Below are positions 8,459 through 17,650 of a stretch of DNA of 64,000 nt, in pieces (position 1 is the first letter of the stretch; each line of letters starts with the position of its first letter). The DNA comes from Mycolicibacterium rhodesiae JS60 (GTDB taxonomy: Bacteria > Actinomycetota > Actinomycetes > Mycobacteriales > Mycobacteriaceae): NCBI GenBank assembly GCA_000230935.2, contig AGIQ01000013.1, positions 25,288 to 89,287 of the forward strand, read 5' to 3'. Under the pieces are notes generated by a model. That model was not told the origin of the DNA, made no database searches, and saw only the letters and a program-made list of their open reading frames with translations. A program made the position numbers and the translations under genes.

Positions 8459-10066
8459 TTACCCGCCGTTGCCGATCGATAGTCGCGGACAGGCGATGTC
8501 GTTGCCAAGTTGATGGGTTGCGATCACCACCGTGCGTCCCGGGGGTAGCAGTCGCCCCTGGAGCAGGGAGTCGAGGATTCGGTGACCGTCGGCGGCATCG
8601 AGATGCTCGGTTGGTTCGTCGAGCAGGACGATCGGTGCGGGGCACAGCAACACCCGGGCCAGTAGCAGTCGGCGGCGCTGGCCCGCCGACACCGCTGCCG
8701 CGCCACCGGTCAGTATCGTGTCCAGGCCGTCGGGCAGGCTGTCGAGCCAGTCGGCCAGGCCCACCGTGGTCAGTGCTCGCGTGAGCTCGTCGTCGTCGCA
8801 GTCGCCGCGTGCCACCAGCAGGTTATCTCGGACCGTGGTGCCGAACAGGTGGGCGTCTTCGGCGAAATAACAGATGGCGCTGCGCAACTCGGATTCACTC
8901 AACGAGCCGATCGGGGTGTCGTCGACCGTTATTTCGCCGCTGACCGGTGGGAGCAAGCCGGCCAGGGTCATCAGCAGTGCGGTCTTGCCCGCGCCGCTGG
9001 CGCCGGTGACCGCCAGCCGGGCTCCGGGTTGCAGAACCAGGGAGATCGGTTGGCCCACGGGGCTGCCGGGGTAGCCGGCGCGAACTCCGCTGGCGCGCAA
9101 CTCCGGTGCGTGGGCTCCGGTGGCGACGATGACCGGAGTGGTCGCGGCTTCGACGGGAACCAGGTCGGTCAGGCGGGTTTTTGCGATCCGTCCACGGGTC
9201 AATGCGACCGCGGCCGCCGGCAGATTCATGGTGGCTTCGAACGCGGCCAGCGGCAACAGCATCAAAACGGCCAGGGTCGTCGGCGCGGTGTGGGCGGCGA
9301 TGCCGATTCCGACGATCACGGCGCCGATGACGCTGGCCCCGATCGCCAGGGTCGGGACCGCGGCTGCCGCCGCGGCCGGCGCGGCGGCACGGTCGATCGC
9401 CACCCCCCAATCACGCTGGCGCTGTTCGGCTTGCGCGATCAGGGTGGGCAGCCGGCCTGCCACCCGCAACTCGGCCGCGTGCTCGAGTGCGGTGACCGCG
9501 GCGATATCGCGGTCGGATTGAAGCCGGCGGGCAACCGCTTCCTGCGCGTGTACCGCCCGCGCGGCCAGGGCCGGCGCCAGCACCCCCGCGACCAGCAGGC
9601 ATATCGTGAGGACGACGGCCGCCGACGGGGAGATCACGGCGATGACGGCGGTGGCGGCGACGCCGAGGACGCCGGCGACGCCGATCGGGACCAGGGCGCG
9701 GACCAGGACGTCGGTGAGCGTGTCGACATCGGCGCCGACCCGGGCCAGCAGATCACCGCTGTGCAGTCGTGCGGTGACGCCGGCCGGGCCGTGCGCCAGC
9801 CGGCGGTAGATCTCGCCGCGCGCCCCGGCCGCCGCTCGTAGTGCGGCGTCGTGGGACGCGAGTCGCTCGCAGTACCCCAGCACGCCGCGGGAGATGCCGA
9901 ACGTGCGAACCGCCACGACGGCCACCGACAGATCCAGCACGGGCGGCATCTGCCACGCCCGGGTGATCAGCCACGCCGACACCCCGGTCAGGGCAAGAGC
10001 ACTGCCCAGCGCCAGCGAGCCGAGCGTGATCGCCAACAGCAGCCTTGCCTTGTCAAACGCGGGCAT
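8459..10066 (-). CDS. cydC: Cysteine/glutathione ABC exporter subunit CydC
   Basis: A 535-residue half-transporter with six N-terminal membrane helices and a C-terminal ATPase. With CydD it exports reducing thiols to the periplasm, which is required for cytochrome bd assembly. The ATPase has Walker A GASGAGKTALL, signature VSAGQRRRL and Walker B PIVLLDEPTEHLD. The start at 10064-10066 (MPAFDKARLL) overlaps the cydD stop by 14 bp; an upstream ATG at 10102 would add residues that look non-native. It is the last gene of the minus-strand cyd block and syntenic with Rv1620c. Confidence 0.93.
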   Translation of the reverse strand: MPAFDKARLLLAITLGSLALGSALALTGVSAWLITRAWQMPPVLDLSVAVVAVRTFGISRGVLGYCERLASHDAALRAAAGARGEIYRRLAHGPAGVTARLHSGDLLARVGADVDTLTDVLVRALVPIGVAGVLGVAATAVIAVISPSAAVVLTICLLVAGVLAPALAARAVHAQEAVARRLQSDRDIAAVTALEHAAELRVAGRLPTLIAQAEQRQRDWGVAIDRAAAPAAAAAAVPTLAIGASVIGAVIVGIGIAAHTAPTTLAVLMLLPLAAFEATMNLPAAAVALTRGRIAKTRLTDLVPVEAATTPVIVATGAHAPELRASGVRAGYPGSPVGQPISLVLQPGARLAVTGASGAGKTALLMTLAGLLPPVSGEITVDDTPIGSLSESELRSAICYFAEDAHLFGTTVRDNLLVARGDCDDDELTRALTTVGLADWLDSLPDGLDTILTGGAAAVSAGQRRRLLLARVLLCPAPIVLLDEPTEHLDAADGHRILDSLLQGRLLPPGRTVVIATHQLGNDIACPRLSIGNGG

Positions 10067-11642
10067 GATGCGCGGCCTCCACCGCGATGACGTGATCGGC
10101 AATCCTCACCACGGTGTCGCGATGGGCGACCAGCGCGACGGTGGCCCCTTCGGTCGCGCGCTGCCGGATTGCCTGCAGCACAGTATGTTCCGTCACCTCG
10201 TCCAGGTGCGAGGTGGGTTCGTCGAGCAACAGGACTGGGGCGGCAGAGCCCAGTGCGCGGGCCAGTCCCAGTCGCTGGCGCTGGCCGAGTGACAGCCCGA
10301 CCCCGCCGCGGCCCAGCACGGTGTTCATGCCGTCCCGCAATGAATCAAGGACCTCGGCGAAACCCGATGTGTGACAGGCGCTTTCCAGATCCGGCAGTGG
10401 ACCGAAGAGGGTCAGGTTCTCGGCGATGGTGCCGGGGATGATCACCGGGCGCTGGGCCAGCCAGGCCAGCTGCCGCCACCACGCGGTGCGTTCCAGGTCG
10501 TCGACGTCGACGCCGCCGACCGTGATGCTGCCCCGCGTCGGGGTGACCAGCCCGGCGATCGTGAGCAGGGTGGTGGTCTTGCCGGCGCCGTTGCCGCCGG
10601 CCAGCACGGTGACTTCGCCCGGTAGCAGCCGGCCCGACAACTGGTGCGGCGACAGTCCATCCCGGCCGGCGACAGACAGCCCGTCGAGCACGATCGTCGC
10701 GCCGGCTGCCTCGACGGTGCGGGTGCCGGACGGCGGATCGGGGGACTGCTCGATCAACGCGAAGGCCTTGTCGGCGGCGGCCTTTCCGTTCTGTGCGGCG
10801 TGGAACTCGACCCCGACGCGGCGCAGCGGCCAGAACACATCGGGCGCCAACAGCAGCACGGTCAGCCCGGCGGCCAGGCTCATCTCGCCGAACACCAGTC
10901 GCAGCCCGATGCTGACCGCGACGAGTGCGACGCCCAGTGTGGCGATGAGCTCCAGCACGAGCGCCGAGAGGAACGCGATGCGCAGGGTGGCCATCGCCGA
11001 TCGGCGATGGGCCGCACTGAGTTTGGCGATGCGATTGGCCGGGCCGTCGGCGCGGCCGAGTGCACGAAGTGTGGGTATGCCTGCGATGAGGTCCATCAGC
11101 CGGGCCTGCAGCGTGGTCATCGCTTCCAGCGCGGCCGCCGACCGCTCTGCGGTGGCCAGCCCGATGAGCACCATGAAGATCGGGATCAGCGGCAACGCGA
11201 CGAGCACGATGACCGCGGACTGGATGTCGTTGAACGCGATGACCACAACGGTGGCCGGGGTGAGGATTGCGGCCAGGAACAACGCGGGAAGGTAGGAGGT
11301 GAAATACGGCCGCAGACCGTCGAGCCCGCTGGTGATCACCGTCGCGGCGTCATCGCGGCGGCTGCCGTGCGCACCGGGTGCCACGGCGGTGACCGCCCGC
11401 AGCACCTGGCCGCCGAGGTCGGCGATCACCGCGCTGGAACCGCGTTGGCCCAAGCGGCCCTGCAGCCACTGCACCAGCGTCCGCAGCAGCCACAACCCCG
11501 CGAGCATCATGAGATCGGCGCGCCAGTAACCGATGCTGCGCGTCGCCGGGTCGGTGACGACCCCGGCCACCAAGTGGCCGAGGACGACCGCGCCGGCGAT
11601 CGCGCAGCCGGAGATCACCGTCCCGCACGCGACGGTCGCCAC
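10053..11642 (-). CDS. cydD: Cysteine/glutathione ABC exporter subunit CydD
   Basis: The partner half-transporter of CydC, 529 residues from the GTG at 11642. The ATPase has Walker A GGNGAGKTTTLL, signature LSLGQRQRLGLARAL and Walker B PVLLLDEPTSHLDE. The membrane domain carries the family segment ASRTL-like region around LMDLIAGIPTLRALGRADG. The N-terminus is uncertain: codons upstream of 11642 read LNRLWRASSAVRRYLV, which looks like the real start of a CydD protein. No ATG, GTG or TTG occurs in frame between 11642 and the next upstream stop (11745-11747). A CTG at 11685-11687, overlapping the cydB stop as CTGA, would give 544 residues. Confidence 0.9.
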   Translation of the reverse strand: MATVACGTVISGCAIAGAVVLGHLVAGVVTDPATRSIGYWRADLMMLAGLWLLRTLVQWLQGRLGQRGSSAVIADLGGQVLRAVTAVAPGAHGSRRDDAATVITSGLDGLRPYFTSYLPALFLAAILTPATVVVIAFNDIQSAVIVLVALPLIPIFMVLIGLATAERSAAALEAMTTLQARLMDLIAGIPTLRALGRADGPANRIAKLSAAHRRSAMATLRIAFLSALVLELIATLGVALVAVSIGLRLVFGEMSLAAGLTVLLLAPDVFWPLRRVGVEFHAAQNGKAAADKAFALIEQSPDPPSGTRTVEAAGATIVLDGLSVAGRDGLSPHQLSGRLLPGEVTVLAGGNGAGKTTTLLTIAGLVTPTRGSITVGGVDVDDLERTAWWRQLAWLAQRPVIIPGTIAENLTLFGPLPDLESACHTSGFAEVLDSLRDGMNTVLGRGGVGLSLGQRQRLGLARALGSAAPVLLLDEPTSHLDEVTEHTVLQAIRQRATEGATVALVAHRDTVVRIADHVIAVEAAHHARV

Positions 11643-11683
11643 CAGATAGCGGCGTACCGCCGACGAGGCCCGCCACAGCCTGT

Positions 11684-12727
11684 TCAGGACACGCGCCTGC
11701 GCGGTAGACCGATCGACGTGGGGATCGACTCGGCGAAGATCCGGTTACGGAAGATCCAGTACGTCCAGGCCTGGTAGACCAGGACGATCGGAGTGAATAT
11801 CAGTGCGGCCCACGTCATCACCTTCAAGGTATACGGGCTCGAGGAGCCGTTGACGATGGTCAGGTCGTAGGCCGAGTCGATGGTCGAGGGCACCAGGTTC
11901 GGATACAGCGACCCGAACAGCAGGCTCACCACCGCCGCGACGACGATCGTCGTCGCCAGGAACGCCCAGCCTTCGCGGACACCCCAGGCGGCCGCGACGG
12001 CGGCCAGCTGGGCCACCACGGCCAACGCCAGCACCGCCCACGTCCACGGCTTCCCGTGCGCCAGTTGGGTCCACAGACCGAAGGCGGCTACCAAGACCGT
12101 CGCGGGCACACTGAGCTTGCGAGCCAATCCGATCGCGTCGGTGCGCACCGCACCGCCGGACTTCAGGGCGAGGAACACCGCGCCGTGGAACAAGAACAGC
12201 GCGCAGGTGGCCAGCCCACCCAGCAGGGTGTAGGGGTTCAGTACATCGGTGACCGAGAGCCCCACGACGTTCTTGTCCGGGCCGACCGGCAGGCCGTTGA
12301 CGAGAATCGCGAATGCCACACCCCACAGGATCGCCGGCAGCCATGAGCCGACCGCGATCCCGATATCGCACCACCGGCGCCACTTCGGATCGTCGATCTT
12401 GCCTCGCCATTCGATGGCCACGATGCGCGCGATCATCGACAGCAGGATCACCAGCAACGGCAGGTAGAGCGTCGAGAACACCGTTGCATACCAGTGCGGG
12501 AACGCGGCGAACATGGCGCCGCCTGCGGTGATCAGCCACACCTCGTTGCCGTCCCACACCGGGCCGATGGTGTTCAGCACGGCCCGTCGGTGCGCCTCGG
12601 CGTCACCCTTGCCGAGCCGGCCGAGCCACGCCATCACCATGCCGACGCCGAAGTCGAACCCTTCCAGGACGAAGAAGCCGAGGAACAGCACCGCCACGAT
12701 GATGAACCAGAACTGTTGCAGTCCCAT
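11684..12727 (-). CDS. cydB: Cytochrome bd ubiquinol/menaquinol oxidase subunit II
   Basis: A 347-residue integral membrane subunit of cytochrome bd oxidase, which oxidises quinol and reduces oxygen with high affinity. The N-terminus MGLQQFWFIIVAVLFLGFFVLEGFDFGVG is typical, as are GPVWDGNEVWLITAGGAMFAAFP and the series of transmembrane helices. The ATG at 12725-12727 follows a good AGGAGT ribosome-binding site; an upstream in-frame start is inferior. It is 22 bp downstream of cydA and matches the M. tuberculosis protein in length. Confidence 0.96.
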   Translation of the reverse strand: MGLQQFWFIIVAVLFLGFFVLEGFDFGVGMVMAWLGRLGKGDAEAHRRAVLNTIGPVWDGNEVWLITAGGAMFAAFPHWYATVFSTLYLPLLVILLSMIARIVAIEWRGKIDDPKWRRWCDIGIAVGSWLPAILWGVAFAILVNGLPVGPDKNVVGLSVTDVLNPYTLLGGLATCALFLFHGAVFLALKSGGAVRTDAIGLARKLSVPATVLVAAFGLWTQLAHGKPWTWAVLALAVVAQLAAVAAAWGVREGWAFLATTIVVAAVVSLLFGSLYPNLVPSTIDSAYDLTIVNGSSSPYTLKVMTWAALIFTPIVLVYQAWTYWIFRNRIFAESIPTSIGLPRRRVS

Positions 12728-12749
12728 GATGTAACTCCTGTCCTGCGGC

Positions 12750-14198
12750 TCAGTAGGCGAACGACAGAGGCGCGACCTCGTCGTCACCGGGTGGCTTGGG
12801 CGGTGCGGGTTCGGAGTCGTGTTCCAGCGGTCCGGCCGTGACGTAGCGGCGTACGAGGTAGAACCAGATCACCGCGAGCACCGCGTAGAGCAATGTGAAC
12901 GAGATCAGCGACACCCAGACCAGGCCGGGTCCGTGCAGGGATACCCCTTCGCGGACAGTCAGCCGAACCAGTTGATCACCATCGGGATTGGGTGCGACAA
13001 CCCACGGCTGGCGGCCCATCTCGGTGAACACCCAGCCGGCGATCGACGCCAGGAACGGCGTCGGCAGCGTCCAGAGGGCAAACTGGGAATACCACCGGCC
13101 GCCGGGCACCCGGCCGCCGCGGGTCAGCCACAACGTGGCCAGCGCGAACAACAGCGGAAACGCCAGCAGGCCGATCATGGCGCGGAAAGACCAATAGGTG
13201 ACGAACAGGTTGGGTACGTACCATTCCGGGCCGAACTTCTGCTCGTACTGCTTCTGGAGGTCGTTGGTGCCTTCCAGCGTGACGCCGCTGAATTTGCCCT
13301 CGGCCAGGAACGGCAATACGTAGGGCACCTCGATGACCCGGGTGATGCTGTCGCAGTTGTTGTGCGTTCCCACGGTCAGGACCGAAAAGCCTGGATCGGT
13401 TTCGGTGTGACACAACGATTCCGCGGCAGCCATCTTCATCGGCTGCTGGTGGAACATCAGCTTGCCCTGGATGTCGCCGGTGAAAAACAAAGCGGCGCAA
13501 GCAACCAACGCCACCAGCGAGCCCAGGATCGCGCCGGGCCGATACAGGGCGGAGGCGTCCGGGCCGCCTTTGGTGCGCACCATCCACCACGCGCAGACCG
13601 TCGCCACGAACGTCGCGGCAACGAGGAACGACGCCGCCACCGCGTGCCAGAAGGCCGCCACCCCGGTGTTGTTGGTGAACAACTCGGTGATGCTCTGCAG
13701 CTCGGCGCGACCGGTCGCCGGGTTGTACCGGGTGCCGACCGGGTGCTGCATGAACGAATTCGCCGTGATGATGAAGAACGCCGACAGATTGACCGCGATC
13801 GCCACCAGCCAGATCGAGGTCAGGTGCAGCCACCGGGGGAGCCGGGTCCAGCCGAAGATCCACAGCCCGATGAACGTCGACTCCAGGAAGAAGGCGACCA
13901 GGCCTTCGAGCGCGAGTGGTGCGCCGAACACGTCGCCGACGAACCGGGAGTACTCGCTCCAGTTCATGCCGAACTGGAATTCCTGCACGATGCCGGTCGC
14001 GACGCCGATCGCGAAGTTGATCAGGAAGACCTTCCCGAAGAACTTCGTCATGCGGTACCACGCCGGGTTGTCGGTCACCACCCAGATCGTCTGCATGACG
14101 GCGATCAGCGGTGCCAGCCCGATCGTCAGCGGGACGAAGATGAAGTGGTAGACGGTCGTGATTCCGAATTGCCATCGGGACACGTCAAGAGCACTCAT
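12750..14198 (-). CDS. cydA: Cytochrome bd oxidase subunit I
   Basis: A 482-residue haem-bearing catalytic subunit. It begins MSALDVSRWQFGITTVYHFIFVPLTIG, containing the haem b595 ligand histidine in YHFIF. It also contains the GREQ-type segments, GWVFTEMGRQPWVV with the conserved motif of the quinol/haem region, and the short form of the Q-loop. The ATG at 14196-14198 has GGAGAG about 7 nt upstream; the alternative ATG at 14216 would add MLGEFG. First gene of the cydA-B-D-C block. A large perfect hairpin lies between this start and the upstream HdeD gene, separating the two transcriptionally. Confidence 0.96.
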   Translation of the reverse strand: MSALDVSRWQFGITTVYHFIFVPLTIGLAPLIAVMQTIWVVTDNPAWYRMTKFFGKVFLINFAIGVATGIVQEFQFGMNWSEYSRFVGDVFGAPLALEGLVAFFLESTFIGLWIFGWTRLPRWLHLTSIWLVAIAVNLSAFFIITANSFMQHPVGTRYNPATGRAELQSITELFTNNTGVAAFWHAVAASFLVAATFVATVCAWWMVRTKGGPDASALYRPGAILGSLVALVACAALFFTGDIQGKLMFHQQPMKMAAAESLCHTETDPGFSVLTVGTHNNCDSITRVIEVPYVLPFLAEGKFSGVTLEGTNDLQKQYEQKFGPEWYVPNLFVTYWSFRAMIGLLAFPLLFALATLWLTRGGRVPGGRWYSQFALWTLPTPFLASIAGWVFTEMGRQPWVVAPNPDGDQLVRLTVREGVSLHGPGLVWVSLISFTLLYAVLAVIWFYLVRRYVTAGPLEHDSEPAPPKPPGDDEVAPLSFAY

Positions 14199-14223
14199 GC
14201 CGAACTCTCCAAGCAACGCGAAA

Positions 14224-14269
14224 GGCGCGGATCGCCTATCTACGACAGAGTGTAGTAGGGATCCGCGCC
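14224..14269 (-). terminator. Long hairpin between HdeD gene and cydA
   Basis: GGCGCGGATC (14224-14233) and GATCCGCGCC (14260-14269) form a perfect 10-bp stem. Inside it CCTA/TAGG and CTAC/GTAG extend the pairing around an 8-nt loop. On the minus strand the stem is followed by TTTCGCGTT, so it can end the HdeD transcript. It could equally form a 5' leader structure of cydA. Confidence 0.6.
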
Positions 14270-14293
14270 ATTCGCGCTAGGGGCTTTCGGCCT

Positions 14294-14851
14294 CTATTGG
14301 AGGTTCTGCGATGCCTTGCGGACCCCGAACGACGCCACGATCTCGAAGACGCCGATCACGACCAGCCAGATGCCCACCACGAGGGTCAGGGTGGCCAGCG
14401 ACTCGAACGGCGACGCCAACACCACGATGCCGGCAAGCAGGCTGATGGCGCCGACGAAGATCTCCCAGCCGCGGCCGGGGGTGTCGGGATCGCTGATCGC
14501 CGAGACCGCGGTGGCCATGCCGCGGAAGATGAAGCCGATTCCGATCCAGATCGCCAGCAGCAGAATGGAGTTCTGCAGGCTGCGGAAGCACATCACCGCC
14601 AGAATCAGGGCGGCGGCACCGCTGATGAACAGCAAGACCCGCCCGCCTGCGGACACATGCAGGGTGAAGGCGTGGAACACCTGCGAGATACCCGTCACCA
14701 GAAGGTAGGCGCCGAAGAAGATCGCCGCGACCAGGATGGTCTTCGCGGGCCAGACGAGTACCAGGACGCCGAGGGCGAGTGCTAGAACCCCCGACAGCAG
14801 AACCGACTTCCACAAGTGCGGCAACAGCGGCGGGGCAGAGGTAGTTGTCAT
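14294..14851 (-). CDS. HdeD/DUF308 family membrane protein
   Basis: A 185-residue protein with six predicted membrane helices arranged as repeated pairs (SVLLSGVLALALGVLVLVWP, TILVAAIFFGAYLLVTGISQV, VLLFISGAAALILAVMCF, ILLLAIWIGIGFIFRGMATA, IFVGAISLLAGIVVLASP, TLVVGIWLVVIGVFEIVASF). This is the HdeD layout, linked in enterobacteria to acid resistance; the mycobacterial role is unknown. The position matches Rv1624c. I use the ATG at 14849-14851 (MTTTSAPPLLPH); the longer frame upstream has no hydrophobic or conserved character. Confidence 0.82.
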   Translation of the reverse strand: MTTTSAPPLLPHLWKSVLLSGVLALALGVLVLVWPAKTILVAAIFFGAYLLVTGISQVFHAFTLHVSAGGRVLLFISGAAALILAVMCFRSLQNSILLLAIWIGIGFIFRGMATAVSAISDPDTPGRGWEIFVGAISLLAGIVVLASPFESLATLTLVVGIWLVVIGVFEIVASFGVRKASQNLQ

Positions 14852-14956
14852 GACACAAAGTGTTTCACAGCGACTTGGCGACTTGCGGTATTTGAGCAGT
14901 TCACCGGGTGAAGTGTGCACGTCCGGTGTCCGCCCCCGTGGTTCTGCTGCCGGATG

Positions 14957-14983
14957 GTTACACCTCTACTACTGTTCCGTTAC
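14957..14983 (+). promoter_or_regulatory. Possible GlnR-type box upstream of glutamate importer
   Basis: Three AC dinucleotides (14960-61, 14971-72, 14982-83) are spaced exactly as AC-n9-AC-n9-AC, in the form GTTAC-n6-ACTAC-n6-GTTAC. Actinobacterial GlnR boxes are described as GTnAC-n6-GaAAC or AC-n9-AC. The middle half-site is a poor match. The importer start is 75 bp downstream. Confidence 0.4.
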
Positions 14984-15057
14984 CGGAAGTACAAAACCTG
15001 AACCACGCCATTAGTTTCGGGCGGGAGCCCGGATGCAGTCGAGAGAAAGAGGCAACC

Positions 15058-15954
15058 GTGCAGAACTGGTGTCGCATCGCTGGAGTGGTCGCCGTGACCG
15101 GCGCTCTGGCGCTGTCTGGCTGTAGTAGCAAGAACGAAACGAGCTCCGGCCCGTCGACCGCGACCACCGCCGCCAAGGCGCAGAAGGTCGAGGAGATCGC
15201 GGCAGGTGTTCCCGACGACATCAAGAAATCGGGCAAGCTGGTGGTCGGCGTCAACATTCCTTATGCGCCTAACGAATTCAAGGATTCCAGTGGCAAGATC
15301 GTCGGCTTCGACGTGGACCTGATGAACGCCATCGCCGCCACGCTCGGGCTGACCGCCGACTATCGCGAAGCCGACTTCGCCAAGATCATCCCGTCGATCC
15401 AGCAGGGCACCTTCAACGTCGGCATGTCGTCGTTCACCGACACCAAGGAACGCCAGGAGTCGGTCGACTTCGTCGACTACTTCAGTGCGGGCATCATGTG
15501 GGCCCAGCGTCCCGGCTCACCGATCGACCCGAACAACGCGTGCGGCAAGAAGGTGGCCGTGCAGGCGACCACCACCGAGGAAACCGACGAGCTGCCCAAG
15601 AAGAGCAAGGCGTGCACCGACGCCGGTAAGCCCGCCATCGAGATCCTGAAGTTCGACGGCCAGGACGCGGCCACCAACGCCGTGGTGCTCGGCCAGGCCG
15701 ACGCGATGTCGGCGGACTCGCCGGTGACCGCGTACGCCATCAAGCAGAGCAACGGCAAGCTGGAAGCTGCAGGCGAGATCTTCGACTCCGCTCCGTACGG
15801 CTGGCCGGTCGCCAAGGGTTCGCCGTTGGCGCAGTCGCTGCAGAAGGCGCTCGAGCACCTCATCGAGACCGGTGACTACAAGACGATCGCAAGCAACTGG
15901 GGCGTCGAGGCCGGGATGATCACCAAGCCGGTCATCAACGGGGGGACCAGCTAA
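15058..15954 (+). CDS. Glutamate/polar amino-acid ABC transporter substrate-binding lipoprotein
   Basis: A 298-residue solute-binding protein (SBP family 3). The signal peptide ends in a lipobox, GALALSGC, so the mature protein is anchored as a lipoprotein. The family core is clear: GKLVVGVNIPYAPNEFKD, IVGFDVDLMNAIAATLGL, ADFAKIIPSIQQGTFNVGMSSFT and RQESVDFVDYF. The start is GTG at 15058, preceded by AAAGAGG; the frame is open further upstream but without signal-peptide character. It is the first gene of a three-gene importer operon, 5 bp before the permease. The exact ligand (glutamate, glutamine or another polar amino acid) cannot be read from sequence. Confidence 0.9.
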   Translation: MQNWCRIAGVVAVTGALALSGCSSKNETSSGPSTATTAAKAQKVEEIAAGVPDDIKKSGKLVVGVNIPYAPNEFKDSSGKIVGFDVDLMNAIAATLGLTADYREADFAKIIPSIQQGTFNVGMSSFTDTKERQESVDFVDYFSAGIMWAQRPGSPIDPNNACGKKVAVQATTTEETDELPKKSKACTDAGKPAIEILKFDGQDAATNAVVLGQADAMSADSPVTAYAIKQSNGKLEAAGEIFDSAPYGWPVAKGSPLAQSLQKALEHLIETGDYKTIASNWGVEAGMITKPVINGGTS

Positions 15955-15959
15955 CCCTC

Positions 15960-16880
15960 ATGAGTGTCGACGAGTCGGCCCCACCTGCCATCAACGCGGT
16001 ACCACTTCGCCATCCCTGGCGGTGGGTGGGGGCGGCCGTCATCATCATCCTGGCGGCGCTGTTCCTCTACGGCGCGGCCACCAACCCCGCCTACGGCTGG
16101 TCGACGTACGGCGAGTACCTGTTCAACGAGCGCATCCTGCTCGGCGTGGTCAACACGCTGCAGCTGACCGTCTACGCGATGGTGCTGGGCATCGTGCTCG
16201 GCGTGATCATGTCGGTGATGCGGCTGTCGCCGAATCCGGTATTCAGTTGGGTGGCATGGGTTTTCCTGTGGATCTTCCGCGGCACCCCGGTCTACGTGCA
16301 GTTGGTGTTCTGGGGCCTGATCCCGACGATCTACCAGAACATCCAGCTCGGCATCCCGTTCGGCCCGTCCTTCTTCCATCTCGATCTGCAGGACCTGTCG
16401 ATACCGTTCCTGCTCGCGGTGATCGGTCTCGGCTTGAACGAAGCCGCCTACATGGCCGAGATCATCCGCGCCGGAATCACTTCCGTGCCCGAGGGGCAGT
16501 CGGAGGCATCGACCGCCCTCGGCATGTCGTGGGGAATGACGATGCGCCGCACCGTGCTTCCGCAGGCGATGCGGGTCATCATCCCGCCGACCGGCAACGA
16601 GGTCATCAGCATGCTGAAGACCACCTCGCTGGTCACCGCCGTGCCCTATTCGTATGACCTGTACAGCATCGCCTCCCGGGAGATCGCGGCCCGGATCTTC
16701 GAGCCGGTGCCGTTGTTGATGGTGGCCGCGACCTGGTACCTGGTGGTCACCAGCGTGCTGATGGTGGGCCAGTACTACCTCGAGAAGTATTTCTCCCGCG
16801 GCATCTCTCGCAGGTTGACCTCCAAACAGCTCGCGGCATTGGCCAAGGCGCAGACCGGTACGGAGGCGGGACACGTATGA
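15960..16880 (+). CDS. Polar amino-acid ABC transporter permease
   Basis: A 306-residue inner-membrane permease of the HisM/GlnP type. It has membrane helices near VGAAVIIILAALFLYGAA, TLQLTVYAMVLGIVLGVIMSV and WVAWVFLWIFRGTPVYVQL. The coupling-helix EAA motif is NEAAYMAEIIRAGITSVPEGQSEASTALGM. The RGTP motif is characteristic of this family. The stop overlaps the ATPase start (ATGA). A single permease gene is present, so the transporter is probably a homodimer in the membrane. Confidence 0.93.
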   Translation: MSVDESAPPAINAVPLRHPWRWVGAAVIIILAALFLYGAATNPAYGWSTYGEYLFNERILLGVVNTLQLTVYAMVLGIVLGVIMSVMRLSPNPVFSWVAWVFLWIFRGTPVYVQLVFWGLIPTIYQNIQLGIPFGPSFFHLDLQDLSIPFLLAVIGLGLNEAAYMAEIIRAGITSVPEGQSEASTALGMSWGMTMRRTVLPQAMRVIIPPTGNEVISMLKTTSLVTAVPYSYDLYSIASREIAARIFEPVPLLMVAATWYLVVTSVLMVGQYYLEKYFSRGISRRLTSKQLAALAKAQTGTEAGHV

Positions 16881-17644
16881 CAGGCGAACCCATGGTCCGT
16901 GCCGAACGAGTGTGCAAGGACTTCGGTGCACTGTCGGTGCTGAAGGGCGTCACGCTGTCGGTGGACCCCGGCAAGGTGCTGGTGCTGGTCGGTCCGTCGG
17001 GGTCCGGTAAGTCGACCTTCCTGCGGTGCATCAATCATCTCGAGAACGTCAGTGCTGGACGGCTTTACGTCGACGGCGAGCTGATCGGCTACCGGGAACG
17101 CGGGGGCAAGCTCCACGAGATGGCTCCGCGTGAGGCGGCCAAACAGCGCCGCGATATCGGGATGGTGTTCCAGCACTTCAACCTGTTCCCGCATCGCACG
17201 GCGCTGGCCAACATCATCGAATCGCCGGTGCACGTCAAGCGAGTCAAGAAGGCCGCCGCCGTCGAGCGGGCGCGCGACCTGCTCGCCCAGGTCGGCCTGT
17301 CGGACAAGGCCGACGCGTACCCGGCGCAGCTGTCGGGTGGTCAGCAGCAGCGGGTGGCCATCGCCCGTGCGCTCGCGATGGATCCCAAGCTGATGCTGTT
17401 CGACGAGCCCACCTCGGCGCTGGACCCCGAACTCGTCGGCGAGGTGCTGGGCGTGATGAAAAAGCTGGCGAGCGAGGGCATGACGATGGTCGTGGTGACC
17501 CACGAGATGGGCTTCGCGCGCGAGGTCGCCGACGAGTTGGTGTTCATGGACGGTGGGGTGATCGTCGAAAACGGCCCGCCCCGCGAGGTCCTGAGCAACC
17601 CGCAGCACGACCGCACCAAGGCCTTTCTCTCGAAAGTCATGTAG
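16877..17644 (+). CDS. Polar amino-acid ABC transporter ATP-binding protein
   Basis: A 255-residue ATPase of the GlnQ/HisP type. It shows Walker A GPSGSGKSTFLRCINHLE, the Q-loop GMVFQHFNLFPH, the signature LSGGQQQRVAIARALAMD, Walker B LMLFDEPTSALDPE and the H-loop VVVTHEMGFAREVAD. The ATG at 16877 overlaps the permease stop; an ATG at 16892 is an alternative. It ends 6 bp before the histidine kinase gene, suggesting that transport and sensing genes share one transcript. Confidence 0.94.
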   Translation: MTGEPMVRAERVCKDFGALSVLKGVTLSVDPGKVLVLVGPSGSGKSTFLRCINHLENVSAGRLYVDGELIGYRERGGKLHEMAPREAAKQRRDIGMVFQHFNLFPHRTALANIIESPVHVKRVKKAAAVERARDLLAQVGLSDKADAYPAQLSGGQQQRVAIARALAMDPKLMLFDEPTSALDPELVGEVLGVMKKLASEGMTMVVVTHEMGFAREVADELVFMDGGVIVENGPPREVLSNPQHDRTKAFLSKVM

Positions 17645-17650
17645 CTCAGG

